Under the pieces are notes generated by a model. The model searched no databases. It saw only the letters and a program-made list of their open reading frames with translations, and was not told where the DNA came from. The position numbers were made by a program, and so were the translations under genes. A stretch of DNA of 15,079 nucleotides from Bacillota bacterium (GTDB lineage Bacteria > Bacillota_H > UBA994 > UBA5500). The number at the start of each line of letters is the position of its first letter. Positions within the stretch are counted from its first letter, which is position 1. The stretch covers positions 1 through 15,079 of the forward strand of contig JAAYGE010000120.1 of NCBI GenBank assembly GCA_012727835.1, written 5' to 3'. Of this stretch, positions 8,801 through 15,079 are shown piece after piece.

Positions 8801-8957
8801 CGTAATAGCTATCTAGCGATAGGTGCATGTCGGGGGTGGTGGACCACAAGCCGGCTAAAAAGCCAACCCCTAGGGCCACGATAGCGAATATGGCTAGAAA
8901 GCGTGCTAAACTCTCGCGCACGGAACGCAGAATGCTCTTAAAATAGGCCCGGCTCAC
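5886..8957 (-). CDS. FtsX-family ABC permease with coiled-coil domain
   Basis: This is the membrane part of a MacB/LolCDE-like (type VII) ABC system paired with the ATPase just upstream. Residues are counted from an in-frame TTG at 8969. There is one membrane segment near 22-42, an outer domain from about 45, and a Glu/Gln/Ala-rich coiled coil about 245-470. A first FtsX domain lies at about 500-615 with three membrane segments, including the R-T-Q-I-G-I-M-K-A-L-G motif. A second membrane-plus-outer-domain unit runs from about 665 to 1027, with LATLRVLGF repeating the first motif. Each LGxG-type motif follows a membrane helix, as in FtsX repeats. The GTG at 8957 is preferred because AAAGGA is 12 bases before it and almost touches the TTG; homologues also start near this residue. 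MacB itself is smaller (about 650 residues). The exported substrate is unknown; such pairs usually pull lipids, peptides or envelope components or transmit force. Confidence 0.88.
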   Translation of the reverse strand: MSRAYFKSILRSVRESLARFLAIFAIVALGVGFLAGLWSTTPDMHLSLDSYYDQQQMADVFIKATHGLTEDDIAALAGLPSVAHLLPAKVVDTLVATTDNGRLTARLYGLPWAQLSGDQPLPVNRWQLVAGRLPQTPQECLVEQGDSYLESLELGSTLSIVTEADNADLFATTQFTVVGVVANPFYFANEREPSNVGKGRLEAVIYIADSCYDLDLYTDAYLTNSQAAELMTFSAAYEEQLEDFVAELEQLGEERSRLRYAQIHGEGQAELDQARADLAAAEQEAAQELASAWQDILDARQELAEAREELDRGRADLAAARTALAQEKAQAEAQLAQTEQELMQARQELEQGEQSLAAALEAGLIGPEQAAVWRQELDQGWEQYRTGVAALEGAKTALAQEMAAAEARLAQAARQLEQGERDYDEGRRQLASGEADYWQARAEVEQELEQARLDLEDAARQLDELEMPSWYVLDRNANVSYASFTMNTEKVQAIATVFPVFFMLVAALVSLASMTRMIEEERTQIGIMKALGYGRWAIMEKYMGYCGLASLAGSIVGLLVGFRYIPVVIWQVFATMYPLPTLYTPFRWPFALVATLGAVLLTLLVTIYASNRALQEKPAMLMRPRPPKAGKRILLEKIKPLWSRLSFSHKATARNLFRYKKHFYMTVLGVAGCTALLVTGFGLQDSIGSLGHTQFSELMHYDLSIDCSENRLLDPELETWLNHQKSVLGFTAFYGERGTAHRGESDAPVTVFVPHTPADWPQFITLRERPSGDSLDLATYPVVISETLARALGLKAGDQFSLEDSEGVVGELTVAAITENYVGSYVYIHPSAYQAAYGQEAKVNRVLANTRSLDAAEQDQLMSQLLEQPAVVQAEFLTQAQHSFDRLVESIDFLVVVIILAAGALAMIVLYNLININIAERHQELATLRVLGFHHHEVAGYIYRETAILSLIGTLVGLPLGKLLHAFVIRQAESNDLMLGQSIAPLSYLWAALLTLHFSGLVCLVMVRKLKQIKMVDSLKAVE

Positions 8958-8958
8958 C

Positions 8959-9663
8959 CTACCACTCAATCCTTTCTACCGGCAGTGGGTTGGCATTGCA
9001 CTCCATTTTAGCCACCCTGCCATTTCGCAAATGAATTACGCGGTCGGCCATCTGGGTAAGGGCTTGGTTATGGGTAATGACGATCACCGTTTTGCCCGTC
9101 TGCCGACAGCTATCCTGCAATAGCTGCAACACATTCTTACCCGTTTCATAATCTAAGGCACCGGTAGGCTCATCACAGAGTAGAATTTTGGGGTTTTTGG
9201 CCAAAGCCCGGGCTATGGCCACCCGTTGTTGTTCACCACCGGAAAGTTGGGCGGGGAAGTTATGCATACGGTCGGCCAAACCCACCATCTCCAACACTTC
9301 TTTCGGGTCCAGCGGGTCACGACAAATTTCTGACGCCAACTCTACGTTTTCTAGGGCCGTCAGATTCTGCACCAGATTATAAAACTGGAATACGAAACCC
9401 ACCTCATGGCGGCGATAATCGGTCAACTGCCTTTCATTGAGCTGACTAACCTGGCAGTCGCCCAGCCGGATGAGGCCGCTATCGCAAGTGTCCATACCTC
9501 CCAACATATTTAAAACCGTCGTCTTGCCGGCGCCGCTGGGCCCCACCATGACGCAGAATTCACCCTGTTCAATGGTAAAACTCACTCCATCGGCGGCTTT
9601 GATCAGCTGCTCACCCATCCGGTAGTACTTAGACACATCCTCAAATACGACAAAATCCTGCAT
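8959..9663 (-). CDS. ABC transporter ATP-binding protein (MacB/LolD type)
   Basis: This is the cytoplasmic ATPase that powers the adjoining FtsX-type permease. It shows Walker [10 protein letters not shown] at 41-49, the Q-loop Gln93 in FVFQFYNLV, signature [15 protein letters not shown] at 140-154, Walker [13 protein letters not shown] at 160-171 and the switch His198. The FQFYNL and CDEPTGALD forms are typical of the MacB/LolD branch. At 234 residues it is a single nucleotide-binding domain of normal length. The ATG is supported by AGGAG about ten bases upstream. The stop lies one base before the preferred permease start. A - strand promoter lies about 50 bases upstream of the gene. Confidence 0.95.
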   Translation of the reverse strand: MQDFVVFEDVSKYYRMGEQLIKAADGVSFTIEQGEFCVMVGPSGAGKTTVLNMLGGMDTCDSGLIRLGDCQVSQLNERQLTDYRRHEVGFVFQFYNLVQNLTALENVELASEICRDPLDPKEVLEMVGLADRMHNFPAQLSGGEQQRVAIARALAKNPKILLCDEPTGALDYETGKNVLQLLQDSCRQTGKTVIVITHNQALTQMADRVIHLRNGRVAKMECNANPLPVERIEW

Positions 9664-9689
9664 ACTCTCTCCTGCTCCTCACAAATTAG

Positions 9690-9717
9690 TTCACATGGCA
9701 ACTATTCCTATTATAAT
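9690..9717 (+). promoter_or_regulatory. Candidate distal promoter for the yedE operon
   Basis: TTCACA (5 of 6) at 9690-9695 and TATAAT (6 of 6) at 9712-9717 are separated by 16 bases. Use of this promoter would give a leader of about 120 bases before yedE. It overlaps the - strand -10 box at 9710-9715, so the two could not be used at the same time. Confidence 0.4.
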
Positions 9718-9738
9718 ATGGATCTTGCCCGTCCACAA
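9710..9738 (-). promoter_or_regulatory. Candidate promoter for the ABC-pepA operon
   Basis: Read on the - strand, TTGTGG (9738-9733) and a perfect TATAAT (9715-9710) are separated by 17 bases. The start point would be near 9703, leaving a leader of about 40 bases to the ATPase gene. The -35 matches 3 of 6. Confidence 0.5.
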
Positions 9739-9777
9739 GCGGTTTGGTATTATAAACAGGTTTAATATAAGACCATG

Positions 9778-9806
9778 TTGTTTTATCTATAAAGCAATCA
9801 TATAAT
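9778..9806 (+). promoter_or_regulatory. Candidate proximal promoter for the yedE operon
   Basis: TTGTTT at 9778-9783 and a perfect TATAAT at 9801-9806 are separated by 17 bases. The start point would be near 9813, giving a leader of about 30 bases with AAGGAG at 9829-9834. Its -10 and distance to the gene are better than those of the distal candidate, but the -35 is only 3 of 6. Confidence 0.5.
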
Positions 9807-9843
9807 GTGTATGACATAGAGACTAATTAAGGAGTGAGCTTAA

Positions 9844-10941
9844 ATGACTAGCGAAAAGAAAAGAATGCTAGGCGCTGGCCTGTTGGTGGGCCTTTTGGGG
9901 GGTGTACTGGTATTACTGGGCAACCCCAAAAATATGGGCGTCTGCGTAGCCTGCTTTCTGCGCGATATCGGCGGCGCTTTAGGACTACATAGGGCCGAAA
10001 TAGTACAAAACATACGTTTAGAAATACCCGGCTTTATTCTAGGTTCCTTCTTAGCCGCCTTAGCCTTTAAGGAGTTCCGCCCGCGGGGTGGCTCCAGCCC
10101 CATATTAAGGTTCTTTATGGGTGCTATGGTGCGCATTGGGGCTCTCGTATTCCTGGGCTGCCCGCTGCGCATGGTCTTACGCTTGGCTGCCGGCGACCTG
10201 AATGCGCTGGTCGGTTTATTGGGCTTTATCAGCGGTATTGCCGTTGGCATTTACTTCTTGAAGAAGGGCTTCAGCCTAGGGCGCAGCTATCCGCTGAACA
10301 AGGTGGCTGGTGCTACCGGTCCTATCTTCGCCATTTTCTTAGTGGTCTTAGCTTTAGTGGCTCCTGCTTTCATCTTCCAAAGCGAAAGCGGTCCCGGGTC
10401 CATGTCGGCTCCCTTTATCTATTCCTTAGGTGCCGGCCTTTTAATCGGTGTGGCCGCCCAGCGCACTCGCCTCTGTATGGTGGGTGGCATTCGTGATATG
10501 ATTATGTTCAAAGATAACCATCTCTTAAGCGGCTTTGCAGCTATCTTCGTGGTTGCTTTAATCGGCAACCTGGTGACTGGCAATTTCAACCTGGGTTTCA
10601 CCGAACAGCCCATTGCCCATACTAACCATTTCTACAATTACCTAGGCATGCTGGCCACCGGTTTAGGTGCAGCTCTGCTGGGTGGCTGCCCATTGCGTCA
10701 GCTCATTCTAGCCGGTGAAGGCGACAGCGATGCCATGGTGACCGTAATGGGCCTAATCGTAGGTGCGGCTACTGCCCATAACTTTGGTCTGGCCGCCAGT
10801 GGAGCTGGCGTACCGGTAAATGGCCAAATTGCCAACTGGGTTATTCTCGCACTGTTGGTGGTTATCGGTTTAGGCGCCCGCGAAACGATTAGAGTTAAGC
10901 GCGCCCACACCAAGAACACAGGCAAGGAGGTTAGAGCTTAA
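9844..10941 (+). CDS. yedE: YedE-family selenium/sulfur transporter
   Basis: This is an inner-membrane protein of the YeeE/YedE family. Members near TusA/YedF-type genes are annotated as putative selenium transporters (TIGR04112), while the relative TsuA imports thiosulfate. The 365-residue chain is mostly hydrophobic and has two similar halves. Each half carries a GCPLR motif, with Cys106 and Cys282, followed by an acidic/Gly segment, and an earlier cysteine motif (VACFLRD with Cys34/Cys37; RLCMVGG with Cys211). Such paired cysteines line the conduction path in TsuA. The C-terminal tail is basic and cytoplasmic. AAGGAG lies nine bases before the ATG. Its stop overlaps the start of the TusA-like gene by one base (TAATG), showing translational coupling. 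Whether the cargo is selenium, thiosulfate or another sulfur form cannot be settled from sequence. Confidence 0.88.
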   Translation: MTSEKKRMLGAGLLVGLLGGVLVLLGNPKNMGVCVACFLRDIGGALGLHRAEIVQNIRLEIPGFILGSFLAALAFKEFRPRGGSSPILRFFMGAMVRIGALVFLGCPLRMVLRLAAGDLNALVGLLGFISGIAVGIYFLKKGFSLGRSYPLNKVAGATGPIFAIFLVVLALVAPAFIFQSESGPGSMSAPFIYSLGAGLLIGVAAQRTRLCMVGGIRDMIMFKDNHLLSGFAAIFVVALIGNLVTGNFNLGFTEQPIAHTNHFYNYLGMLATGLGAALLGGCPLRQLILAGEGDSDAMVTVMGLIVGAATAHNFGLAASGAGVPVNGQIANWVILALLVVIGLGARETIRVKRAHTKNTGKEVRA

Positions 10942-11159
10942 TGCAATACACTGTTGATGCCCGAGGTCTTTCGTGTCCCGAACCGGTAATATTGACCCGT
11001 CAGGCTTTAAATGATAAGTCCATTAAACACTTAAAGGTTTTAGTAGATGCGGCTGTTGCCCGAGAAAATGTAACCCGCTCTCTGCTGCAAGCCACTGGCA
11101 AACAGCCTCAAGTTACGGAAACTAGCGCGGGCGAGTGGGAGATTAGCATTAAGCTTTAA
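10941..11159 (+). CDS. TusA-like sulfur/selenium carrier (YedF N-terminal type)
   Basis: This 72-residue protein has the TusA/SirA fold. The DARGLSCPEPV motif holds the CPxP cysteine, Cys12, which would carry a persulfide or perselenide. The start resembles the N-terminal domain of YedF, the selenium-metabolism protein, but the DsrE-like C-terminal domain found in full YedF (about 190 residues) is missing; the gene simply ends after the TusA domain. AAGGAGG lies ten bases upstream and the ATG overlaps the yedE stop. It probably accepts sulfur or selenium from the transporter or from the desulfurase encoded downstream. It is complete, not a fragment, since the domain closes normally at ISIKL. 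Confidence 0.9.
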   Translation: MQYTVDARGLSCPEPVILTRQALNDKSIKHLKVLVDAAVARENVTRSLLQATGKQPQVTETSAGEWEISIKL

Positions 11160-11162
11160 AAG

Positions 11163-11405
11163 ATGACAGCTAAAACCGACCTATTCGTGATTACCTTTTA
11201 TTCCACCTATTGGGCCTTCGAAGCCGAAACCCTATTGCAAGAGCACGGATTCCAATGTCGCTTACGGCCAGTACCACGGGAGTTTAGTTCCTCCTGTGGT
11301 ATCTGTGCAGAAGTATTAGCGGAAGATATGGAATCCATCTTAGCCCTCCTAGAGGAACAGGGGCTAGAATACGATGCCACTTATGGACCTTTGAAAGGAA
11401 GATAA
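11163..11405 (+). CDS. DUF3343 Se/S-carrier-like protein
   Basis: This 80-residue protein matches the DUF3343 family (Pfam PF11823, putative Se/S carrier-like). It contains the family feature PREFSSSCGICAEV with Cys45 and Cys48, plus Cys32. Its biochemical role is not established; genomic association in the literature links it to selenium use. The gap from the TusA-like gene is three bases, and no clear ribosome binding site precedes the ATG, so translation probably depends on coupling. A stand-alone carrier here may take the place of the second YedF domain, which is inference. Confidence 0.85.
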   Translation: MTAKTDLFVITFYSTYWAFEAETLLQEHGFQCRLRPVPREFSSSCGICAEVLAEDMESILALLEEQGLEYDATYGPLKGR

Positions 11406-11407
11406 CA

Positions 11408-12538
11408 TTGAAACAGTTATATTTCGATCATGCGGCCACATCTTGGCCCAAACCGGCAGCGGTGCCAGAAGCCATGATGCTGGCCCTGGAGCAATCGGGT
11501 AACCCGGGCCGCTCGGGCCATAGCCTTTCACTGGGGGCGGCCCGCTTCATCCATAAAGCGCGCCATGCGGTTAGCAAGCTTTTCAACGCGGCTAACTCTA
11601 CCCAGATTGTGTTTACTCTCAATGCCACCGATGCTCTCAATATGGCCATTAAGGGTCTGGTGCGTCCGGGAGACCATGTTATAACCACCTGTTTAGAGCA
11701 TAATTCGGTACTGCGCCCCCTTTATGCCCTAAAGAATGCGGGCAAGATTGAACTGACGGTGTTGGGCCTGCAAAATGGCACCATCCAGCCGGAGCAGTTT
11801 GCTGCCGCCCTGCGACCGACAACGGCGTTAATTGTTACCACCCACGCCTCCAATGTGACCGGCGCCGTGATTGATATCGAGGCGGTAAGCGAAATCTGCC
11901 AAAGCCGGGGCATCAAACTAGTGTTGGATTGTGCCCAAACGGGCGGGCTGCTGCCCATCGATGTGCAAAAGCTAAAGCCAGCCGCCATGGCCTGCAGTGG
12001 TCATAAGGGTTTGTTGGGTCCGCAAGGCACCGGCATTCTGTATGTAAGCCCCGAGGTGGAATTGGCCTTCTGGCGGGAGGGCGGCACCGGTAGCATTTCC
12101 CATGAATTGCACCAACCCGAATTTATGCCCGCCCGCTTGGAAGCCGGCACTCCTAATACCATCGGCATTGCCGGTTTAGGAGCTGCTGTGAACTATCTCA
12201 ATGAACTGGGCCGAGAGCACCTGCGCCAGAGGGAAGCAGCTTTAACCGAGCGCTTGCGCGCCGGGCTCCAACAGGTACCCGGGCTCACCCTCTACTCGCC
12301 GCCTAACAGCTTGGGAGTGTTGTCGGTTAACTTGGAGGGGTATGACTCGGCCGAACTGTCGGTGGTGCTGGAACGCCAGTATGGCATCCTCACGCGCCCC
12401 GGCCTACACTGTGCTCCCCTAGCCCATAAGGCTATCGGCACCTATCCCCACGGCACAACCCGCATCAGCGTGGGCTATACCACGACGGAAGCCGAGGTGG
12501 ACGCAGTGATTGAAGCATTCATGGAGTTAGGAAAGTAA
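11408..12538 (+). CDS. Class V aminotransferase, cysteine desulfurase-like
   Basis: This PLP enzyme (376 residues) is closest to the cysteine desulfurase-like group TIGR01977, often called CsdB or SufS-like in selenium clusters. It should release sulfur from cysteine or selenium from selenocysteine as an enzyme-bound persulfide or selenide. The PLP lysine is Lys200 in CSGHKGLLGPQGTG; His98 (CLEHNS), His146 (THASNV) and Asp174 (LDCAQTGG) fit cofactor binding. The catalytic cysteine is Cys335 in RPGLHCAPLAHK. The start is TTG, with GAAAGGAAG a few bases upstream; it follows the DUF3343 stop by two bases, and no better ATG is in frame near by. Last gene of the operon. A true substrate (cysteine or selenocysteine) is not decidable from sequence. 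Confidence 0.88.
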   Translation: MKQLYFDHAATSWPKPAAVPEAMMLALEQSGNPGRSGHSLSLGAARFIHKARHAVSKLFNAANSTQIVFTLNATDALNMAIKGLVRPGDHVITTCLEHNSVLRPLYALKNAGKIELTVLGLQNGTIQPEQFAAALRPTTALIVTTHASNVTGAVIDIEAVSEICQSRGIKLVLDCAQTGGLLPIDVQKLKPAAMACSGHKGLLGPQGTGILYVSPEVELAFWREGGTGSISHELHQPEFMPARLEAGTPNTIGIAGLGAAVNYLNELGREHLRQREAALTERLRAGLQQVPGLTLYSPPNSLGVLSVNLEGYDSAELSVVLERQYGILTRPGLHCAPLAHKAIGTYPHGTTRISVGYTTTEAEVDAVIEAFMELGK

Positions 12539-12544
12539 GATAGC

Positions 12545-12575
12545 AAAAGAGGCACGCCATTGGCGTGCCTTTTTT
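12545..12575. terminator. Strong bidirectional terminator
   Basis: AGGCACGCC and GGCGTGCCT form a 9-pair stem around a 3-base ATT loop, followed on the + strand by TTTTTT. On the - strand the right flank is CTTTTGC, weaker but usable. It ends the yedE operon a few bases after the desulfurase stop, and probably also the convergent metY-metA-hom transcript, whose hom stop is 60 bases away. Confidence 0.9.
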
Positions 12576-12615
12576 AGTGGGCATACTGCTCTACCTTGTT
12601 TCGTTGAGAATAATA

Positions 12616-12630
12616 GGGGCTGTCGCAAAA
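12616..12630. repeat. Solitary IS-end-like sequence
   Basis: GGGGCTGTCGCAAAA (TTTTGCGACAGCCCC on the other strand) resembles the terminal inverted repeat of IS1182-type insertion sequences as recalled from general knowledge. Only one copy is visible and no transposase is present. It lies directly after the hom stop codon, so the 3' end of hom may have been next to an insertion site in the past. The match could also be chance. Confidence 0.3.
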
Positions 12631-12636
12631 GCAGTC

Positions 12637-13953
12637 TTATGCCAACGGCCCTGCTGTACAACAACCTGAAAGGTCCTCAATACGCATCAGATGGTGATCT
12701 AGCTCCACTCTAAGGGACGCGGCCGTCGTTGCAAGCACCCTCTCCAGCTGCACTTGGGTTACTCCGGGAATGCGCATCTGTAGTCGGCCTTGCCCACCAG
12801 TGCTAGTTACCGACGGCTCCTGCCCCACCAGGCACTGTTGCTCTAAGGCTAATAGCAGTTGTTCCGAATGGTTGGCTGATCCAGCCCACTGCAGCCGCAA
12901 ATACCAGTTGGCCGGTTGTCTCCCCACGTCTATCAAATCCGCCGGAGTAGCCGGTTTTTCCTCGACCGGTTCGCCCTTCAGCGACTGCCCTGCCGGGCGC
13001 AAGACAGCCACCACATCCGCTAACACGTCGCTACCGGTGGGCAGCCCGCCGGCCCCCGGGCCGGTGAACAGCAGTTCACCTACCGCCTCGCCCTGCACCA
13101 ATACAGCATTGCCCGCATCATTGACTTTAGCCAGGGCGTGCTCGGCAGGAATCATGGCTGGGGTGACCCGCAGCTCCAGCTGTTCTCCCACCCGTCGAGC
13201 CACAGCCAACAATTTGATGCGTAACCCGTGTTCAGCGGCATAGTGCACATCCTCGGGCTTAATGTCGGTAATACCGACACAATGAATGGCATCGATGGGA
13301 ACGTCCACCCCATAGGCCAAACGGGTAAGGATACATAGCTTGTGTAGCGCATCTATCCCTTGCACATCGAAACTGGGATCGGCTTCCGCATAGCCCAGCT
13401 GCTGTGCCTGCTTAAGTGCCTCTGTATATGAAACCCCTTGGTTGTACATCTGGGAGAGAATATAGTTGCTGGTACCATTTAGAATTCCCGCCAGCCAGGT
13501 AATCCGCTCCGCTGCCAAGCTGGACTGCAACACATTAATAATAGGGATAGCCGCACAGACGGCCGCCTCGTAACGCAAAGAGACGCCAGCTTTAGTCGCA
13601 AGAGCAACCAACTCGGCACCGTGACTGGCCATCAAAGCTTTGTTGGCAGTGACCACATGCTTACCGTTCTGCAGCGCTTGCCGAATATAGCTATTGGCCG
13701 GTTCAATGCCGCCCATCATCTCCACAACTACTTCCACATCGGGTGTGGCTAGGATATCAGCGTAGTCGGTGGTAAACAAATCAGCTGGAGCCTCCACGGC
13801 CCGGGCCTTGCCCAGATCGCGCACCAGGATGCGGGCCACCTCAACTTCTGCACCACCGCGGCGCCGAATCTCAGCTTTATTCGTATGCAACAACTGCCAT
13901 AGACCTTGGCCCACTGTGCCAAATCCTAGTAGAGCGATTTTCCTTGTATGCAT
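12637..13953 (-). CDS. hom: Homoserine dehydrogenase
   Basis: This enzyme reduces aspartate semialdehyde to homoserine with NAD(P)H, feeding methionine and threonine synthesis. It has a Rossmann domain (GFGTVG at 10-15; TANKAL with Lys105), and a catalytic segment [16 protein letters not shown] at 190-205 with catalytic Lys205. Two departures stand out. The usual V-G-G-G-I-P region reads AVCAAIPII at 131-139. The C-terminal ACT domain (about 360-425) keeps YLRLQ and a late strand but lacks the DRPGVL motif and ends in an unusual [10 protein letters not shown] tail. Feedback control by threonine may therefore be weakened. GGGAGGAGG is five bases before the ATG. It is the last gene of the metY-metA-hom operon, 25 bases after the metA stop (the intact metA frame would overlap it by 28 bases). 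Confidence 0.92.
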   Translation of the reverse strand: MHTRKIALLGFGTVGQGLWQLLHTNKAEIRRRGGAEVEVARILVRDLGKARAVEAPADLFTTDYADILATPDVEVVVEMMGGIEPANSYIRQALQNGKHVVTANKALMASHGAELVALATKAGVSLRYEAAVCAAIPIINVLQSSLAAERITWLAGILNGTSNYILSQMYNQGVSYTEALKQAQQLGYAEADPSFDVQGIDALHKLCILTRLAYGVDVPIDAIHCVGITDIKPEDVHYAAEHGLRIKLLAVARRVGEQLELRVTPAMIPAEHALAKVNDAGNAVLVQGEAVGELLFTGPGAGGLPTGSDVLADVVAVLRPAGQSLKGEPVEEKPATPADLIDVGRQPANWYLRLQWAGSANHSEQLLLALEQQCLVGQEPSVTSTGGQGRLQMRIPGVTQVQLERVLATTAASLRVELDHHLMRIEDLSGCCTAGPLA

Positions 13954-14125
13954 GGTATCCTCCTCCCTAGTCTCAGGGTTATTTTCTCGCCATGCATGTC
14001 AATTCCTGCTCTGTTGCGTCGACTGACGTAGTAATGGAGCCAGTTGGAGAAGAGCAGGTGTCCATGACTACGCCAGCTGACCAGCGGTGGCTGCGCCGGG
14101 TCGTCATTGGGGAAATAGTTACCGG
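13926..14125 (-). other. metA: Displaced C-terminal frame of metA
   Basis: In the -1 frame relative to the metA reading frame, this stretch encodes [24 protein letters not shown] and HYYV, matching the conserved MetA C-terminus (compare E. coli NYFPHNDP, SWRSHGNLLFTNWLNYYV). It joins the upstream frame at GLDIELP if one C is added in the CC at the rear of GCTTCCGG (the GG at 14124-14125 on the + strand). The frame stays open to a TAG at 13926, 28 bases inside hom. The part after HYYV lacks the usual YQxTPYDL ending. Confidence 0.8.
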
Positions 14126-14902
14126 AAGCTCGATATCTAGCCCGCGCGCCAAATCGCGGGCGTATTCCTTCGCTAATGTGTCAGCCTCGTATTCGGAATG
14201 GCCGGTGGCATAAACCTCGCGTCCGTCGCGGGAGACAATCAGCCCCACCCCCGCTTCCTCTGAGCTGGCCACTACCTGCAGCTCGTCTACTCGCTCAATA
14301 TCCGACTGCAGCACGGTAGTATGCCGTGAGTGCGGTATGTGGAAGTAGTCATCAAAACCGCGCAGCAGTCGGCAGTTGGGCACCACCGCCCGGTGCGGAA
14401 AGACACCAAAGCACTTCTTGGGCAACTGACGCTTAGCGATACCGTAATGCCAGTACAAAGCGGCTTGGGCACCCCAGCAGATATGAAAAGTGGGCAAGTT
14501 GCGCCGACGGCTCCATTCCAGGATGGCGACCAGTTCCTGCCAATAGATGACCTCCTCAAACGGCAAATGCTCTACTGGTGCCCCAGTGATCACCAATCCA
14601 TGGAGAGGTTCTGTCATGATGCTGGAGAAGGGCCGATAAAAGCGCTGCAAGTGCTCCGTAGGTGTATTACGGCTCTGGTGGGTATCCAGGCGCACCAGCA
14701 CCACTTCAACGGGTAGCGGCGTGTTCCCCAGCACCCGCAACAGTTGCGTCTCCGTTGTTTCCTTGGTGGGCATCAGGTTGATGATGGCAATCTTAAGCGG
14801 TCGGATACCCTGCCGATTTGCCCGGGACTTGGTCATGGTGATGATATTCTCTGCCGCCAAGGTACGGGCTGCCGGCAGATCATTCGGTATAATCACGGGC
14901 AT
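13979..14902 (-). CDS. metA: Homoserine O-acetyltransferase MetA, frameshifted C-terminus
   Basis: This is the MetA homoserine acyltransferase, which activates homoserine for sulfide or cysteine attack. Residue numbers match the reference family exactly: catalytic Cys142 ([10 protein letters not shown]), and His235 and Glu237 (GHSEY). Residue 111 is Glu in ITGAPVEHL, the residue linked to acetyl-CoA use in B. cereus MetA; succinyl-CoA enzymes have Gly. The product is thus predicted as O-acetylhomoserine, which suits the adjoining metY. After about residue 260 (GLDIELP) the sequence leaves the family; the true C-terminus is in the -1 frame. A single-base deletion near 14124 explains this: either a sequencing error or a real lesion. 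No slippery site supports programmed shifting. AGGAGG lies eight bases before the ATG and 12 bases separate it from metY. If the lesion is real, the product lacks its last conserved 40 residues and is probably inactive. Confidence 0.88.
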   Translation of the reverse strand: MPVIIPNDLPAARTLAAENIITMTKSRANRQGIRPLKIAIINLMPTKETTETQLLRVLGNTPLPVEVVLVRLDTHQSRNTPTEHLQRFYRPFSSIMTEPLHGLVITGAPVEHLPFEEVIYWQELVAILEWSRRRNLPTFHICWGAQAALYWHYGIAKRQLPKKCFGVFPHRAVVPNCRLLRGFDDYFHIPHSRHTTVLQSDIERVDELQVVASSEEAGVGLIVSRDGREVYATGHSEYEADTLAKEYARDLARGLDIELPVTISPMTTRRSHRWSAGVVMDTCSSPTGSITTSVDATEQELTCMARK

Positions 14903-14914
14903 AGGACGAACCTC

Positions 14915-15079
<165 letters not shown>

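Noticed and set aside
9844..12538. Possible selenocysteine UGA codons in the Se/S operon genes.
   Set aside because: All four genes read through without internal UGA and keep ordinary cysteines at the key sites.
12866..12886. A +1 frame in hom spells DQP near 12873-12881, similar to the lost ACT motif.
   Set aside because: The frame ends at a TAG after a few codons, and the surrounding annotated frame keeps ACT-like residues on both sides. It would need two compensating indels; kept only as a check for the ACT finding.
14122..14130. Programmed -1 frameshifting in metA.
   Set aside because: The bases CTTCCGG do not form an X-XXY-YYZ slippery heptamer and no strong downstream stem is obvious; a simple deletion is more likely.

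Overview
The window reads as chromosomal DNA of a Gram-positive, probably anaerobic bacterium of the Bacillota (Clostridia type). This is inferred from strong AGGAGG-like ribosome binding sites before most genes, TTG/GTG starts, tight gene packing, a C_GCAxxG_C_C-family protein, a yedE / TusA-like / DUF3343 / class V aminotransferase cluster, and a metY-metA-hom operon of Gram-positive style. No species is claimed. There are no RNA genes, CRISPR arrays or intact mobile elements. All main genes are recognisable, so most of the window is ordinary; the unusual items are listed as findings.

Left (1-2800, + strand): a promoter, then tldD and tldE one base apart, encoding the two subunits of the TldD/TldE metalloprotease, closed by a hairpin terminator.

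Centre (2802-9663, - strand): reading in the direction of transcription, a lolD/macB-type ABC ATPase and a 1,000-residue FtsX-type permease with a long extracytoplasmic coiled coil; then leucyl aminopeptidase PepA; then a two-domain GNAT acetyltransferase. The gaps are about 1, 70 and 63 bases. A cysteine-rich C_GCAxxG_C_C protein follows behind its own hairpin and promoter. A peptidase operon (tldDE) and a second peptidase (pepA) thus sit close together, but on opposite strands.

Right (9664-12575, + strand): a divergent promoter region feeds a four-gene operon with gaps of -1, 3 and 2 bases: a YedE-type membrane transporter, a 72-residue TusA-like protein, a DUF3343 Se/S-carrier-like protein and a PLP-dependent cysteine desulfurase-like enzyme. 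Together they look like uptake, release and hand-over of reduced selenium or sulfur. A strong terminator ends the operon.

Far right (12637-15079, - strand): metY (3' end only), metA and hom form a homoserine-to-homocysteine operon. Hom makes homoserine, MetA acylates it (Glu111 predicts acetyl-CoA), and MetY exchanges the acyl group for sulfide. metA has a one-base deletion near 14124 that moves its conserved C-terminus into another frame. Hom carries a strongly degraded ACT domain. A lone 15-base sequence resembling an insertion-sequence end lies just past the hom stop codon.
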